Shown: piece by piece, positions 38,598 through 48,381 of the stretch
How positions within the stretch are numbered: position 1 is the stretch's first letter
Layout of the letters: every line of letters starts with the position of its first letter
Source: Gordonia sp. UBA5067
Lineage (GTDB): Bacteria > Actinomycetota > Actinomycetes > Mycobacteriales > Mycobacteriaceae
Length of the DNA stretch: 64,000 bases
NCBI RefSeq assembly: GCF_002414845.1
Contig: NZ_DIAX01000028.1
Location: 36,807 to 100,806, forward strand
Direction of reading: 5' to 3'
The notes under the pieces: generated by a model
Told to the model about the DNA's origin: nothing
The model's database searches: none
Seen by the model: the letters and a program-made list of their open reading frames with translations, nothing else
Translations under genes and position numbers: made by a program

Positions 38598-40919
38598 TTA
38601 CCGTTGTTCGAGTACGGCCACCGGGTGGTCGCGTTCGAGTAGCTCGGAAACGGCGACGACTCCGGTGAATCGGCGATGTCCCTCGCGATCGTGCCAGGTG
38701 CCGTCGGGCAACTCGAGGAATGTCGATTCCTGCGGCTCGTGGGCAAAACTGTAGGTGTGGCGCGCGCAGGCGACGACGACGCGCGGCCCCCGTTCCACGG
38801 ATGGACCGCGGCCGAAGGCGAGGATGCGATCGGCGGCTTCGCCACCCGCTGTCAGCGGCACGTAGGTCGAACCGGGGCCGAACGAGGTGGGATGGCGCCG
38901 ACGTACGGCCAGCGCATTGACTATCGCCCGGCTCTTGGGGTGGTCGAGGCTGCGGTCGTAGTCGACCGGACCGCGGTTGTCGGGGTCGGTCAGTGAATCA
39001 GTCCACCACTGGGTGCCCTGATAGATGTCGCCGGCACCCGGGCACAGCAGGCTGACGACCTTTCGCGCCGTCGCATCGGCGCGCCAGGCGTCGAAGGTCA
39101 GCCCGACGAGATCGATGAGCGGGCCACTGGCCGCAGGGGCGGTAACCGCATCGATCCATGCGGTGAGGCGTTCCTCGAAGTCGGTCGCGGGCCGGGCCCA
39201 CGACGAGTGCTCGCCAGCCTCGCGCACCGTTTTCACAGCGTAGGCCCGCATCCGGTGGCGCCAGTGCTCGTCGGGCTCAACCGGTCCGTCCTCGTCCACG
39301 GGCCACGCGCCGAACAGGTTCTGCAACAGGAACATTCCGGTGGCGGGATCGGGGGCCGGGGCGGCGCGCATGAGCTGCCCCACCGTCAGGGCCCACCGTT
39401 GCGGTACCTGGGACAACATACTGATCCTGGTCCGGACGTCTTCGCTGCGTTTGGTGTCGTGGGTGGTCAATGTGCTCAACGCTCGTGGGTGTCGCACGGC
39501 CCGTTCGAGGTTGGCGGTGTGGAATCGCGACATTTCAGGGAGGCCCAGCCAGGCTTGGCAGCCGAGCTCGTTGAGCGAAACCAGGCGCGGGTTGCGGTAG
39601 AACAGGGTGTTCTCCACTGCGGTCACATAGACCGACGCGCAGAGCTGGCCCAGCTCGGCGCCCGCAGCCGGATTGTGCTCGAAGGCGTCGACGATGACGG
39701 GAATCGATTCGCGCACAAGCGGATCGCCGTCGGCGACCACCTGGCCGATTTCCCGGATCAAGCCGGACGCGAGGTGCTGGTCGGGTCGGGTCACCGGCAT
39801 GAGCGCAATCAGTTCGGCGCTCGCCGCACACAGGTCGGTGATCGATGGCGACTGGTCGCCGATGGCGTCGGCCAGGGTCACCGCCAGTCGGGCGTGCTCG
39901 GCGCTGTAGTGCAACGCCAGGGCCTCGTGCTTGAGCTTCTGCTGCTCCAACAGTGCCCAGGTGGCATCGCCGGCGATCCCGGTGGTGACCTCGCACAGTT
40001 CGGTGAGTTCACGCAGGCCCGCATTGGAGGTGAACGGTGTGCCGATGATGGCCAGCTGGTCGTAACCGGTGGTGCCGTCAACGTCGAATTCCGGGTTCAG
40101 CTGTTCGAGTGGGGCCAGGGTCTTCTCCACGTAGATCAGCCGGTCCGGGCCCAAGTCTGCCCGGAGGCGCTGCAGGTAGGCGGTGGGGTAGGCGAATCCG
40201 TCAAGATTGTCCACCCGCACGCCGTCGAGGAGGTCGTCGGCGACCAGATCGCGCAGCCAGCCGTGGGTGGCGTCGTACACCTCGGGAAGCTCGACGCGCA
40301 GCGCAGCGAGATCGGTGACGTCGGTGAAGCGGCGGTAGCCGTAGCGGCCACTCGCATGCGGCAGCAGGCGGTAGTGCTGGCGGGCGGCAACGGCGGCCGG
40401 GCTATCGCCGGGATGGACGGTGCCGGGCCCGGTTGGGAACACGCGCTGGTGATAGACCAGGTTGCCGTCGCCGTCGAGGGCGACCGCATTGATTCCGTCA
40501 TCCCCCAGTACCGGCAGTTCGATGACCCCTTCGGGGGAGGGCAGCAGGTCGAACCAGGAGGCGTACGGTGACGTGAGTCCGTGGCGCAGCACGTCAGCCC
40601 ACCACGGATTGGCAGCGGGATCGGCGATACCGACGTGCTGCGGGACGATGTCGACGATCATGCCCAGACCGCGTCGGACGGCTGACGCGCGCAGCCGGGC
40701 GTACTCGTCGGGCCCACCGAGCTCTGGGTTGATCCGGGCCGGCGGAGACCAGTCATAGCCATGTGACGAACCCGGTGTCGCCGCCAGAATCGGGGACAGA
40801 TACAGGTGGCTGACTCCGAGCGCGGCAATGGGTTTCAGTACCGCCCGCAGGTCGGCGAACCCGAAGTCGGGACCGAGCTGGACGCGGTAGGTCGCGACCA
40901 GCGCGGAGGTTTTCGCCAC
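38598..40919 (-). CDS. treY: Maltooligosyl trehalose synthase TreY
   Basis: GH13 enzyme that turns the reducing end of a maltodextrin into a trehalosyl unit, part of the TreX-TreY-TreZ route to trehalose. The 773-residue product begins with TYRVQLGPDFGFADLRAVLKPIAALGVSHLYLSPI and SHGYDWSPPARINPELGG, all TreY hallmarks, and contains the maltooligosyl synthase LTTHDTKRSEDVR motif. In M. tuberculosis treY is flanked by treX and treZ; neither is present here. The GTG complementary to 40917-40919 follows a TAGGGT box. Confidence 0.94.
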   Translation of the reverse strand: MAKTSALVATYRVQLGPDFGFADLRAVLKPIAALGVSHLYLSPILAATPGSSHGYDWSPPARINPELGGPDEYARLRASAVRRGLGMIVDIVPQHVGIADPAANPWWADVLRHGLTSPYASWFDLLPSPEGVIELPVLGDDGINAVALDGDGNLVYHQRVFPTGPGTVHPGDSPAAVAARQHYRLLPHASGRYGYRRFTDVTDLAALRVELPEVYDATHGWLRDLVADDLLDGVRVDNLDGFAYPTAYLQRLRADLGPDRLIYVEKTLAPLEQLNPEFDVDGTTGYDQLAIIGTPFTSNAGLRELTELCEVTTGIAGDATWALLEQQKLKHEALALHYSAEHARLAVTLADAIGDQSPSITDLCAASAELIALMPVTRPDQHLASGLIREIGQVVADGDPLVRESIPVIVDAFEHNPAAGAELGQLCASVYVTAVENTLFYRNPRLVSLNELGCQAWLGLPEMSRFHTANLERAVRHPRALSTLTTHDTKRSEDVRTRISMLSQVPQRWALTVGQLMRAAPAPDPATGMFLLQNLFGAWPVDEDGPVEPDEHWRHRMRAYAVKTVREAGEHSSWARPATDFEERLTAWIDAVTAPAASGPLIDLVGLTFDAWRADATARKVVSLLCPGAGDIYQGTQWWTDSLTDPDNRGPVDYDRSLDHPKSRAIVNALAVRRRHPTSFGPGSTYVPLTAGGEAADRILAFGRGPSVERGPRVVVACARHTYSFAHEPQESTFLELPDGTWHDREGHRRFTGVVAVSELLERDHPVAVLEQR

Positions 40920-40926
40920 AACCGCA

Positions 40927-40932
40927 ACCCTA
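40927..40932 (-). promoter_or_regulatory. Leaderless -10 box for treY
   Basis: TAGGGT on the minus strand (40932-40927) lies seven bases before the GTG start of treY. It sits between the acyltransferase stop and treY, so treY may have its own promoter as well as read-through from the gene upstream. Confidence 0.45.
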
Positions 40933-40936
40933 CCGG

Positions 40937-43192
40937 TCAGTGATGGCCGATCCAGTCGATCTGTTCGGAGAGTTGGCGGCCCAGCTCGTCGGTGAGGCTG
41001 CGGACATACGTTGCCGACAGGTGGTGGTAATCCTTGTACACCACGATGTTGCCGACGATCGCCGGGCAGATCTCGGGCTCACAGATGCCTGCGGTCATGT
41101 CGATCCGGTGGAACAGGCCCGGATGCGCCTGGGCGAACGGAATCGATGGATCCGTCGGAGAAAGCGCCGACGCTCGGACGGTGCCACAGCTGAGCGCATC
41201 GCCGCCGTCGGACAGGCAGACCGGGGTCACGAAGCCCTCGCCGTGGCGATCGCGCGGCCACGGCGTGTCCCGCATGCCGATCACCGGGATCCCGGCGTCC
41301 ATGAAGTCGGTGAAGATCGGCTGGTAGGCATCGGGCATCCAGTCACCGGGATGCCGGTCCCGCGGCCGGGTGGACGTCGTCATTACCGCATCGGGGTGAT
41401 CGGCGATGACTTTGGCGACGACTCGCTGTCCCCAGTCGTAGCATTCCGGATAGGGGTTGTCGGTGCCGGACTTCTTGGGCACGCGCTCGGTGGTCAGCGC
41501 GCAACCCATCTTCAGATAGGTCTTGACCTTGAAGCCGTAGCGCTTGCCGAGGATATTCATCGCGGTGATCCACATTTCGGCGTGTGAGCCGCCGGCCAGG
41601 GCGATGGTGCGCGTGGCGTTCTTGTCGCCGTAGACGCCGACGTGGATGTCGTTGTCGAGGAAGTTCGACATGAAACCGTCAGTGCTGGTTTCGGGAAAGT
41701 CCCGGTCGGCGACGTTCGGTGAGGGCTGCGGCGGCATCATGGGCACCGGCCAGCCGTCGAGTAGGGCGCGGGCCCCCGGGTAGAGGCGCGGGTCGAGTTT
41801 TGCGGTGTCGACCACCTGCGACGAGACGTGTCGCGCCCACACCTGGGTGGACACGCCGATCGTGGCGACGCCCACGAGCAGCACGGCGGTTACGACGCGG
41901 CTGTAACTCCACATCCGTCGGCGCAGCGAACCGGGGTGGCGGGCGCCGTCGACCGGTGGCGTTGCCCCGCGCAGCAGGGGTTCGGGGCGCCGGGAGTGGC
42001 GTACCGGATCCTCGATGTAGCGCTTGCACAACCACGCCAGCAGGACCGAAACCAGCAGGATCGTCGTGCCCTCGACGAAGTTGGCGTGGTTCTTGTCGCG
42101 CCAGGTGAGGTAGAAGATGAGGAGCGGCCAATGGATCAGATACAGCGAGTAGGCGATGTTGCCCAGCCAGATCCCCTGCGGCGTGGCCAGCATCCGCGAT
42201 ACCGCCGGCTGGCGTTGTACCGATCCGTCGGTCCGCGGCTTGGTCGACGCGGTGGCGCCGGCCCAGATCAGCGCCACCGTCGCGCCGACCGGGACCAGCG
42301 CCATCGGCCCCGGGTATTGCTTGACGCCGTCGATCCACCATCCGCACGACAAGATGAGGCCGAGGGCCGCCCCACCCACGGTGTTGCGAATCCAGTTCGG
42401 CACTCGGACCCGGGGCATCCACACCGCGAGCAGCCCGCCCGCGAGCGGCTCCCACGCGCGCGCGAACGTGTCGTAGTAGTTGAACGGCTGGTCGACGCCG
42501 TGGCGCATCGACGCCCAGTAGAACGACGTCGCAGCGAGGCCGAGGACGAGCACCCCGACGATCAGCCGAACGCTGCGCTCGGTACCCAGGCGGGCCAGCG
42601 GCGCGGCGGCAAGTTTGAGGAGCGCCGCGCTGATCAGCGCCAACAGCAGCACGACCACGAAGAACTGGCCCTGCACCGACATCGACCAGATGTGTTGCAG
42701 CGGGCTGTTCGCCGAACTCGCGGCCAGGTAGTCCTGGGAGTTGAAGGCCAGGAACCAGTTCTGGTAATAGGCCGCCGAGGCGATCAGTTCGCTGCCGATG
42801 TTGCCCCACCGAGTCGGCGGGATGACTACGACGGTGAGGATCGCGACGCCGATGAGGACGGTGTACAGCGCGGGCAGGAGGCGCTTGAGGAGGCGTTTGA
42901 GGCGTGGCCAGGGATCGATCGCGTCGCGGTAGGTCATCAGCGGAGACTGGGCGGCGACGGAGTGGCGCAGCAGCGAACCGATGAAGAAGTACCCGGACAG
43001 GGCGAGGAAGACGTCGACGCCGCCGGAGACGCGGCCGAACCACACATGGAAGCAGGCCACCAGCAGGATCGCGACGCCGCGCAAACCGTCTAGATCCCAG
43101 CGATAGGCCTGGGCGGCGGCGTCGGCGACCTGGGCAGCGGGAGTGCTGCGGGACTTGGTTCCAGGGTCCACCACGGTGAGCGAAGTTACCAC
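40937..43192 (-). CDS. OafA-type membrane acyltransferase with SGNH domain
   Basis: The 751-residue product has an acyltransferase-3 domain of about ten membrane helices (about 30-400), opening with YRWDLDGLRGVAILLVACFHVWFG and containing GVDVFLALSGYF. An extracytoplasmic SGNH-hydrolase-like domain (about 480-751) follows, with AGGSHAEMW in place of the usual GDSH and a C-terminal DYHHLSATYV that supplies Asp/His. It probably acylates a cell-envelope glycan or lipid; the substrate is unknown. M. tuberculosis Rv1565c lies in the same relative place. It follows the TetR gene by about 20 bases. Confidence 0.88.
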   Translation of the reverse strand: MVTSLTVVDPGTKSRSTPAAQVADAAAQAYRWDLDGLRGVAILLVACFHVWFGRVSGGVDVFLALSGYFFIGSLLRHSVAAQSPLMTYRDAIDPWPRLKRLLKRLLPALYTVLIGVAILTVVVIPPTRWGNIGSELIASAAYYQNWFLAFNSQDYLAASSANSPLQHIWSMSVQGQFFVVVLLLALISAALLKLAAAPLARLGTERSVRLIVGVLVLGLAATSFYWASMRHGVDQPFNYYDTFARAWEPLAGGLLAVWMPRVRVPNWIRNTVGGAALGLILSCGWWIDGVKQYPGPMALVPVGATVALIWAGATASTKPRTDGSVQRQPAVSRMLATPQGIWLGNIAYSLYLIHWPLLIFYLTWRDKNHANFVEGTTILLVSVLLAWLCKRYIEDPVRHSRRPEPLLRGATPPVDGARHPGSLRRRMWSYSRVVTAVLLVGVATIGVSTQVWARHVSSQVVDTAKLDPRLYPGARALLDGWPVPMMPPQPSPNVADRDFPETSTDGFMSNFLDNDIHVGVYGDKNATRTIALAGGSHAEMWITAMNILGKRYGFKVKTYLKMGCALTTERVPKKSGTDNPYPECYDWGQRVVAKVIADHPDAVMTTSTRPRDRHPGDWMPDAYQPIFTDFMDAGIPVIGMRDTPWPRDRHGEGFVTPVCLSDGGDALSCGTVRASALSPTDPSIPFAQAHPGLFHRIDMTAGICEPEICPAIVGNIVVYKDYHHLSATYVRSLTDELGRQLSEQIDWIGHH

Positions 43193-43211
43193 GCCCAACC
43201 TGAGAGAGGCC

Positions 43212-43829
43212 TCAGGCCAGGGTGATTGCCGGGGCGTTTTGGCGGGCTTGCGCGGTATCGGCGTCCGGGGCCTGGGTGATGGCCATCTGTCGGGCGCCGT
43301 GCAGAACGATCTCCAGCGCGTCGGCGAACTCCGCGTCGTAGTCCCGCTCGGTCGGCCCAGTTACGCCCAGCCGGGTCATCTGGCGTCGCGTCTGCTCCTC
43401 GATGGTGAGCCCGATGACCAGCTGTGCGATCGCGGTCACCAGGCCTCGCCGGGCCCGTTCGGGGAGGTCGGCCGCGCTCGCCGCCTCGGTGAGGTGGTCG
43501 AGGACCGTCATCGACGACAGGCCGCTCGACCAGCTCGAGGAGACGAGTTCGGCGCTGTCGGGGACGGCGGTCAGGGTGGCGCGCATGTCCCGAGCGAGTG
43601 ATTCGAGGCGGTCGTCCCAGGGCAGGCCGGCCGGCGGCGCCGCGACCGGGGAGAGGATGTCGTCGCCGAGGGCGGCCAGGAGTGTCTGTTTGTCGGGATA
43701 GTGCCAGTAGAGGGCGTTGGGGGATACCCCCAGCTCGGCGGCCAGTCGCCGCATCGACAGGTCGGCAAGGCTGTGGCGGCAAAGAATCTCGCGTGCCGCG
43801 GCCAGTACGTCGCTTCGATTGATCGCCAC
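43212..43829 (-). CDS. TetR-family regulator, candidate BioQ (biotin repressor)
   Basis: The 205-residue product has an N-terminal TetR helix-turn-helix (VLAAAREILCRHSLADLSMRRLAAELGVSPNALYWHYPDKQTLLAAL in outline) and an all-helical ligand domain. It is divergent from bioA with a palindrome of the form TGTAC-N3-GTACA between them, close to the TGAAC-N3-GTTCA-type site described for BioQ. That makes autoregulation and control of the bio operon likely. It may also control the acyltransferase gene that follows on the same strand. Assignment as BioQ is an inference. The GTG at 43829 follows a TACGGT box by six bases, so the message may be leaderless. Confidence 0.8.
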   Translation of the reverse strand: MAINRSDVLAAAREILCRHSLADLSMRRLAAELGVSPNALYWHYPDKQTLLAALGDDILSPVAAPPAGLPWDDRLESLARDMRATLTAVPDSAELVSSSWSSGLSSMTVLDHLTEAASAADLPERARRGLVTAIAQLVIGLTIEEQTRRQMTRLGVTGPTERDYDAEFADALEIVLHGARQMAITQAPDADTAQARQNAPAITLA

Positions 43830-43835
43830 CCGACC

Positions 43836-43841
43836 ACCGTA
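43836..43841 (-). promoter_or_regulatory. -10 box of the TetR gene
   Basis: TACGGT on the minus strand (43841-43836) lies six bases before the GTG start, giving a leaderless transcript. It is 30 bases from the palindrome at 43871-43887, near enough for one repressor to act on both promoters. Confidence 0.45.
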
Positions 43842-43870
43842 GCGGGTGCCGGTTTCCGCCGGACACCGGC

Positions 43871-43887
43871 CCTGTACGGTGTACAGG
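43871..43887. promoter_or_regulatory. Palindromic operator between TetR gene and bioA
   Basis: CCTGTAC-GGT-GTACAGG is a perfect 7+3+7 palindrome. It includes TACGGT at 43875-43880, a possible bioA -10 box, so a bound repressor would block the promoter. The core TGTAC-N3-GTACA has the same design as the BioQ site of corynebacteria and mycobacteria (TGAAC-N3-GTT-type). The likely ligand of the repressor is a biotin-related metabolite or BirA state. Confidence 0.65.
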
Positions 43888-43890
43888 ACG

Positions 43891-43909
43891 CCTCACCTGG
43901 CCGGTGAGG
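43891..43909. promoter_or_regulatory. Second palindrome before bioA
   Basis: CCTCACC, five bases, GGTGAGG forms another perfect 7+5+7 inverted repeat, three bases after the first. It may be a hairpin in the bioA leader, a second operator, or chance in GC-rich sequence. Confidence 0.4.
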
Positions 43910-43941
43910 TGTGTTCCGTGACGCAGAGGAGGATCGCGCCC

Positions 43942-45213
43942 ATGTCCGCACCGGTCGGCACCTCGCTCGCGCAGATCGACGCTGATCACGTCTGGCACCC
44001 GTACGGCGCCCTGCCGGCGGCCGTTCCGTCGCTGATCGTCCACTCCGCCGACGGGGTCCACTTGGAAACCGAGGCCGGCCGCCTCGTCGATGGGATGAGT
44101 TCCTGGTGGGCGGCGATCCACGGCTATCGGCACCCGGTTCTGGACGCCGCGGCGATCGAGCAGCTCGGCGCGATGAGTCACGTCATGTTCGGCGGACTGA
44201 CGCACCGGCCCGCCGTGGAACTGGCCGCGCGCCTGGTTGAGATCACGCCGGCCGGTCTGGACAAAGTGTTCTTCTCCGACTCGGGTTCGGTGTCCGTCGA
44301 AGTCGCCGCGAAGATGGCACTCCAGTTCTGGCGGGCCAGGGGACGGCGGGGCAAGACTCGGCTGCTGACCTGGCGCGGGGGCTATCACGGGGACACGTTC
44401 ACCCCGATGAGCGTCTGCGACCCCGTCGGCGGCATGCACGCCATGTGGACCGACGTGCTAGCCCATCAGGTGTTCGTCGATGCGCCGCCGACCGGCTACG
44501 AAGAGGGGTACGCACAATCGCTGCGGGACGCGATCGGCGCACACGCCGATGAACTCGCGGCCGTCATCGTCGAGCCGATCGTCCAGGGTGCCGGCGGGAT
44601 GCGGTTCCACGACGCGCGGTACCTGCGGGTGCTGCGCGAGGCTTGCGACGAGGTCGGCGTGCTGCTGATCTTCGACGAGATCGCCACCGGCTTCGGTCGT
44701 ACCGGTGAACTGTTCGCCGCCGGTCATGCCGCGGTGACACCGGACATCATGTGTGTCGGCAAGGCCCTCACCGGCGGCTATCTGACGCTCGCGGCAACCC
44801 TGTGCACCACCGAGATCGCCGAGGCGATCAGCGCCGGGGAGGCCGGTGGGCTGGCACACGGCCCCACCTTCATGGGCAACCCGCTGGCCTGCGCGGTAGC
44901 GTTGGCTTCGGTCAACCTGCTGCTCGACGGCCCGTGGCGCGACTCGGTCGCGGCGATCGGCGACGGTCTGCGTGCCGGGCTCGAGCCGCTCGCCGGTACC
45001 GCCGGGGTTCGCGACGTGCGAGTCCTCGGCGCGATCGGCGTCGTCCAACTCGATCGGCCGGTCGACATGGCTGCCGCCACCGCCGCCGCTGTCGGCGCCG
45101 GGGTGTGGCTGCGGCCCTTCCGCGACCTCGTCTACACCATGCCGCCCTACATCAGCAGCGCTGACGACGTGGCGTCGATCTGCCGGGGCATCGCCGCGGT
45201 GGTGCGGACATGA
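43942..45213 (+). CDS. bioA: Adenosylmethionine-8-amino-7-oxononanoate aminotransferase
   Basis: PLP aminotransferase that makes 7,8-diaminopelargonate. The 423-residue product has [39 protein letters not shown], and the PLP lysine at 274 in VGKALTGGY; the residues that read S-adenosylmethionine (SSWW) are present. ATG 43942 follows GAGGAGGA. A longer frame from 43846 would cross both palindromes and is rejected. The stop overlaps the bioF ATG. Confidence 0.95.
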   Translation: MSAPVGTSLAQIDADHVWHPYGALPAAVPSLIVHSADGVHLETEAGRLVDGMSSWWAAIHGYRHPVLDAAAIEQLGAMSHVMFGGLTHRPAVELAARLVEITPAGLDKVFFSDSGSVSVEVAAKMALQFWRARGRRGKTRLLTWRGGYHGDTFTPMSVCDPVGGMHAMWTDVLAHQVFVDAPPTGYEEGYAQSLRDAIGAHADELAAVIVEPIVQGAGGMRFHDARYLRVLREACDEVGVLLIFDEIATGFGRTGELFAAGHAAVTPDIMCVGKALTGGYLTLAATLCTTEIAEAISAGEAGGLAHGPTFMGNPLACAVALASVNLLLDGPWRDSVAAIGDGLRAGLEPLAGTAGVRDVRVLGAIGVVQLDRPVDMAAATAAAVGAGVWLRPFRDLVYTMPPYISSADDVASICRGIAAVVRT

Positions 45214-46340
45214 GCGGGCTGGGGTGGCTCGCCGCCGCCGCCCTCGACCGCGATCGGGCCGGACTCCACCGGGAACCGCTGATCCGCAGCCGCGACTCGG
45301 ACCTGCTCAACCTCGCGTCCAACGACTACCTGGGCCTGTCGACCGATCCGCGCGTGGTCGCCGGCGCGCAGTCCGCCCTCACCGACTTCGGCGCCGGCGC
45401 CACGGCTTCGCGGCTGGTAGTCGGGACGACCACATTGCATATCGACTTCGAAGCGGAGCTGGCCGACTTCGCGGGGTTTGATGCCGGGCTGTGCTTTTCG
45501 TCGGGCTATCTCGCCAACGTCGGCGCGATCACCGGGCTGGTCGGGCGCGGCGACCTCATCGTCAGCGATGCCGGCGCCCACGCCTCGCTCATCGACGGGT
45601 GCCGGCTTTCGCGCGCACAGGTCGTCGTCGTCGACCGCGGTGACGTCGCCGCGGTCGGGGCGGCGCTGTCGGCCGGCGGGTGGCACCGAGCATTGGTCGT
45701 CACGGACTCGGTGTACAGCATCGACGGCGAGATCGCCCCCGTCCCCGAGTTGTATCGCGTCGCCCGAGCACACGGTGCGGCACTGCTGGTCGATGAAGCG
45801 CATGCGCTCGGTGTGCGCGGTCCGGGCGGTCGCGGGGTGATCGCCGAGGCCGGGCTGTCGGGTGCCCCCGACCTGGTCATGACGACGGTGCTGTCGAAAT
45901 CGCTGGGCGCGCAGGGGGGTGCGGTCCTCGGGCCGGCGGCGCTGCGCGCGCACCTGATCGATACCGCCCGGCCATTCATCTTCGACACCGGCCTCAACCC
46001 GGCGGCCGTTGGTGCTGCTCGTGCCGCGCTGCGCGTGCTGCGCGAGGAGCCGTCATTGCCGCAGCGGGTGCGGGCCAACGCTGCCGCACTTGCTCGCGCC
46101 TGCGGCGGCGGCGAGCCGGCGGCCGCGGTCGTTTCACTCATCATCGGCGACCCGCATCGAGCTGCCGCGCTGGCCGCCGGCTGTCGGGCCGATGGGGTGC
46201 TCGTCGGCTGTTTCCGGCCACCATCGGTGCCGGTGGGAACGTCACGGCTGCGGATCACCGCCCGGGCCGATCTGGACGGAGCCGCAATCGGCCGGGTCGC
46301 CTCGGTCGTCAATCGGCACCGGGCGGCGGTGAGCGCATGA
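45210..46340 (+). CDS. bioF: 8-amino-7-oxononanoate synthase
   Basis: PLP enzyme that joins L-alanine to pimeloyl thioester. The 376-residue product has [22 protein letters not shown], the Asp-containing [10 protein letters not shown], and the PLP lysine in [13 protein letters not shown] (Lys230). The family usually has about 380 residues. Begins by ATGA overlap with bioA and ends by ATGA overlap with bioD. Confidence 0.95.
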   Translation: MSGLGWLAAAALDRDRAGLHREPLIRSRDSDLLNLASNDYLGLSTDPRVVAGAQSALTDFGAGATASRLVVGTTTLHIDFEAELADFAGFDAGLCFSSGYLANVGAITGLVGRGDLIVSDAGAHASLIDGCRLSRAQVVVVDRGDVAAVGAALSAGGWHRALVVTDSVYSIDGEIAPVPELYRVARAHGAALLVDEAHALGVRGPGGRGVIAEAGLSGAPDLVMTTVLSKSLGAQGGAVLGPAALRAHLIDTARPFIFDTGLNPAAVGAARAALRVLREEPSLPQRVRANAAALARACGGGEPAAAVVSLIIGDPHRAAALAAGCRADGVLVGCFRPPSVPVGTSRLRITARADLDGAAIGRVASVVNRHRAAVSA

Positions 46341-47089
46341 TCCTCGTCGTCACCGGGACGTCGACCGACGTCGGCAAGACGGTCGCCACGGCGGCGCTCG
46401 TCGCGCGGGCCCGCGCGCGCGGCGCACAGCGGATCGCCGTCGTCAAACCCGCCCAGACCGGCGTCGGACCGGGGGCACCGGGTGACCTCGCCCAGGTGCG
46501 GCAGTTGGCGGGACCGGTGAGCACTGTCGAGTGTGCCCGCTACCCCGAGCCGTTGGCGCCGGACGTCGCCGCACGCCGGGCGGGACTACCCGCGGTGAAC
46601 CGGGCCCGGGTCACCGCCGCCGTAGCGGAGGCGGCCACCACCCACGACGTCACCATCGTCGAGGGGGCCGGGGGAGTCCTGGTCCGGCTGGCGGATGTCG
46701 GCGGCGAGACCGGGCCGCTGACCGTCCTCGACATTGCCGCCGACGTCGGCGCGCCGATCGTGGTGGTCTGCTCACCGGCACTGGGCGCCCTCAACCACGC
46801 GGAACTGACCGTCGGCGCGATCCGTTCCCGTGGGTTGACGCCGGCCGGACTCATCATCGGGTCGTGGCCGACCGCGCCCGACCTGGCGATGAGCTGCAAC
46901 GCCGAGGACTTGCCGCGTGTCACCGGCGTGCCGGTGATCGGTACGCTGCCCGCAGGCGTCGGTGTGCTGGGACATGACGAGTTCGTTGATCGGGCCCCAT
47001 CGTGGTTCGACCCCGACTGGACTCCCAGTCCAGTCCTTTCACCGATCGCGCGGACGATCCGCCGAGCAGACAAAGGAGTTCAACCGTGA
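46337..47089 (+). CDS. bioD: Dethiobiotin synthetase
   Basis: ATP-dependent carboxylase that closes the ureido ring of dethiobiotin. The 250-residue product begins [15 protein letters not shown], the BioD P-loop, and contains [12 protein letters not shown]. Its stop overlaps the bioB start, and the ribosome site of bioB (AAAGGAG) lies in its 3' end. Normal length for the family. Confidence 0.95.
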   Translation: MILVVTGTSTDVGKTVATAALVARARARGAQRIAVVKPAQTGVGPGAPGDLAQVRQLAGPVSTVECARYPEPLAPDVAARRAGLPAVNRARVTAAVAEAATTHDVTIVEGAGGVLVRLADVGGETGPLTVLDIAADVGAPIVVVCSPALGALNHAELTVGAIRSRGLTPAGLIIGSWPTAPDLAMSCNAEDLPRVTGVPVIGTLPAGVGVLGHDEFVDRAPSWFDPDWTPSPVLSPIARTIRRADKGVQP

Positions 47090-48123
47090 CCTCAACATCA
47101 ACCACATCGGCGGTCCCGCCGGCCGACACTGCCGACATTCTGGCGGTCGCCCGCGAGCAGGTTCTCGACGGCGGCACCGGCCTGTCACAAGAGCAGGTGC
47201 TCGCTGTGCTGCGCCTGCCCGATGAGCGGCTCGAGGAACTGCTGGCGCTGGCCCACGACGTCCGGATGCGCTGGTGTGGACCCGAGGTCGAGGTCGAGGG
47301 CATCATCTCCCTCAAGACGGGTGGCTGCCCGGAGGACTGCCACTTCTGCTCACAGTCCGGGCTGTTCGCCTCGCCGGTGCGCAGCGCGTGGATCGACATC
47401 CCGTCCCTGGTGGAGGCTGCCAAACAGACCGCCAAGACCGGCGCGACCGAGTTCTGCATCGTCGCGGCGGTCCGTGGGCCGGACAAACGGCTGATGAGCC
47501 AGGTAGCGGCGGGCATCGAAGCCATTCGCAACGAGGTCGACATCCAGATCGCCTGCAGTCTGGGGATGCTCAGCCAAGAGCAGGTCGACGAACTCGCGGC
47601 CATGGGCGTGCACCGTTACAACCACAACCTGGAAACGGCCCGATCGCACTTTCCCAACGTGGTCACCACCCACACGTGGGAGGAGCGCTCAGACACCCTG
47701 CGCATGGTGCGCGAAGCCGGCATGGAGGTGTGCTGCGGCGGTATCCTCGGCATGGGGGAGACCCTCGAGCAGCGCGCCGAGTTCGCCGCCGATCTCGCCG
47801 AACTCGAACCCGACGAAGTGCCGTTGAACTTCCTCAATCCGCGCCCCGGCACCCCCTTCGGCGACCTCGAGGTGCTGCCGGCGGCCGAGGCGCTCAAAGC
47901 GGTGGCGGCGTTCCGGCTCGCGTTGCCGCGCACCATCCTGAGGTTCGCCGGCGGGCGCGAGATCACGCTGGGTGATTTGGGTGCGGAGAAGGGCATCCTC
48001 GGCGGTATCAACGCGGTTATCGTCGGCAACTACCTGACCACGCTGGGGCGGCCGGCCGAAGCGGACCTCGATCTGCTGGACGACCTGTCGATGCCGATCA
48101 AGGCGCTCAACGACACCCTGTAG
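47086..48123 (+). CDS. bioB: Biotin synthase
   Basis: Radical SAM enzyme that inserts sulfur into dethiobiotin. The 345-residue product has the [4Fe-4S] cluster motif CPEDCHFC (CxxxCxxC), YNHNLETA and the C-terminal [17 protein letters not shown] start 47086 with AAAGGAG 8 bases before; a longer frame inside bioD is rejected. It is followed by bsaP three bases later. Confidence 0.96.
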   Translation: MTSTSTTSAVPPADTADILAVAREQVLDGGTGLSQEQVLAVLRLPDERLEELLALAHDVRMRWCGPEVEVEGIISLKTGGCPEDCHFCSQSGLFASPVRSAWIDIPSLVEAAKQTAKTGATEFCIVAAVRGPDKRLMSQVAAGIEAIRNEVDIQIACSLGMLSQEQVDELAAMGVHRYNHNLETARSHFPNVVTTHTWEERSDTLRMVREAGMEVCCGGILGMGETLEQRAEFAADLAELEPDEVPLNFLNPRPGTPFGDLEVLPAAEALKAVAAFRLALPRTILRFAGGREITLGDLGAEKGILGGINAVIVGNYLTTLGRPAEADLDLLDDLSMPIKALNDTL

Positions 48124-48126
48124 CCG

Positions 48127-48381
48127 ATGACACCTGCCGAGCCTGTGCCCGCCACCCCAGGTCCCCTCGCCACCCCGCGCCGATACGGGGTATACACGGG
48201 GATCGAATCCGAACTGCAATCCGATGAAGCGGTGCCCACCACCGCGCGCCTGGGCCTCGAGCCGCCGCGCTACTGCGGCCAATGCGGGCGGCGCATGGTC
48301 GTGCAGGTGCGACCCGACGGCTGGCGGGCGCGTTGCTCGCGCCACGGGACCGTGGATTCCAGCGAATTGGAGCAGCGATGA
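48127..48381 (+). CDS. bsaP: Biotin synthase auxiliary protein BsaP
   Basis: The 84-residue product has a small C-terminal Cys motif YCGQC (Cys50, Cys53) and a third cysteine at 70 in WRARCSRHG, with a conserved RYGVYTG in the first third. This is the pattern of BsaP (M. tuberculosis Rv1590), which is reported to be needed for activity of actinobacterial BioB, probably through its cluster. The position directly after bioB and before a DUF2567-like gene is the mycobacterial arrangement. Confidence 0.88.
   Translation: MTPAEPVPATPGPLATPRRYGVYTGIESELQSDEAVPTTARLGLEPPRYCGQCGRRMVVQVRPDGWRARCSRHGTVDSSELEQR

Noticed and set aside
38676-40571. Long plus-strand frames opposite treY
   Set aside because: Antisense shadow of treY, without domains or start signals.
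41828-43093. Long plus-strand frame opposite the acyltransferase
   Set aside because: His/Arg/Asp-rich low-complexity translation typical of an antisense frame.
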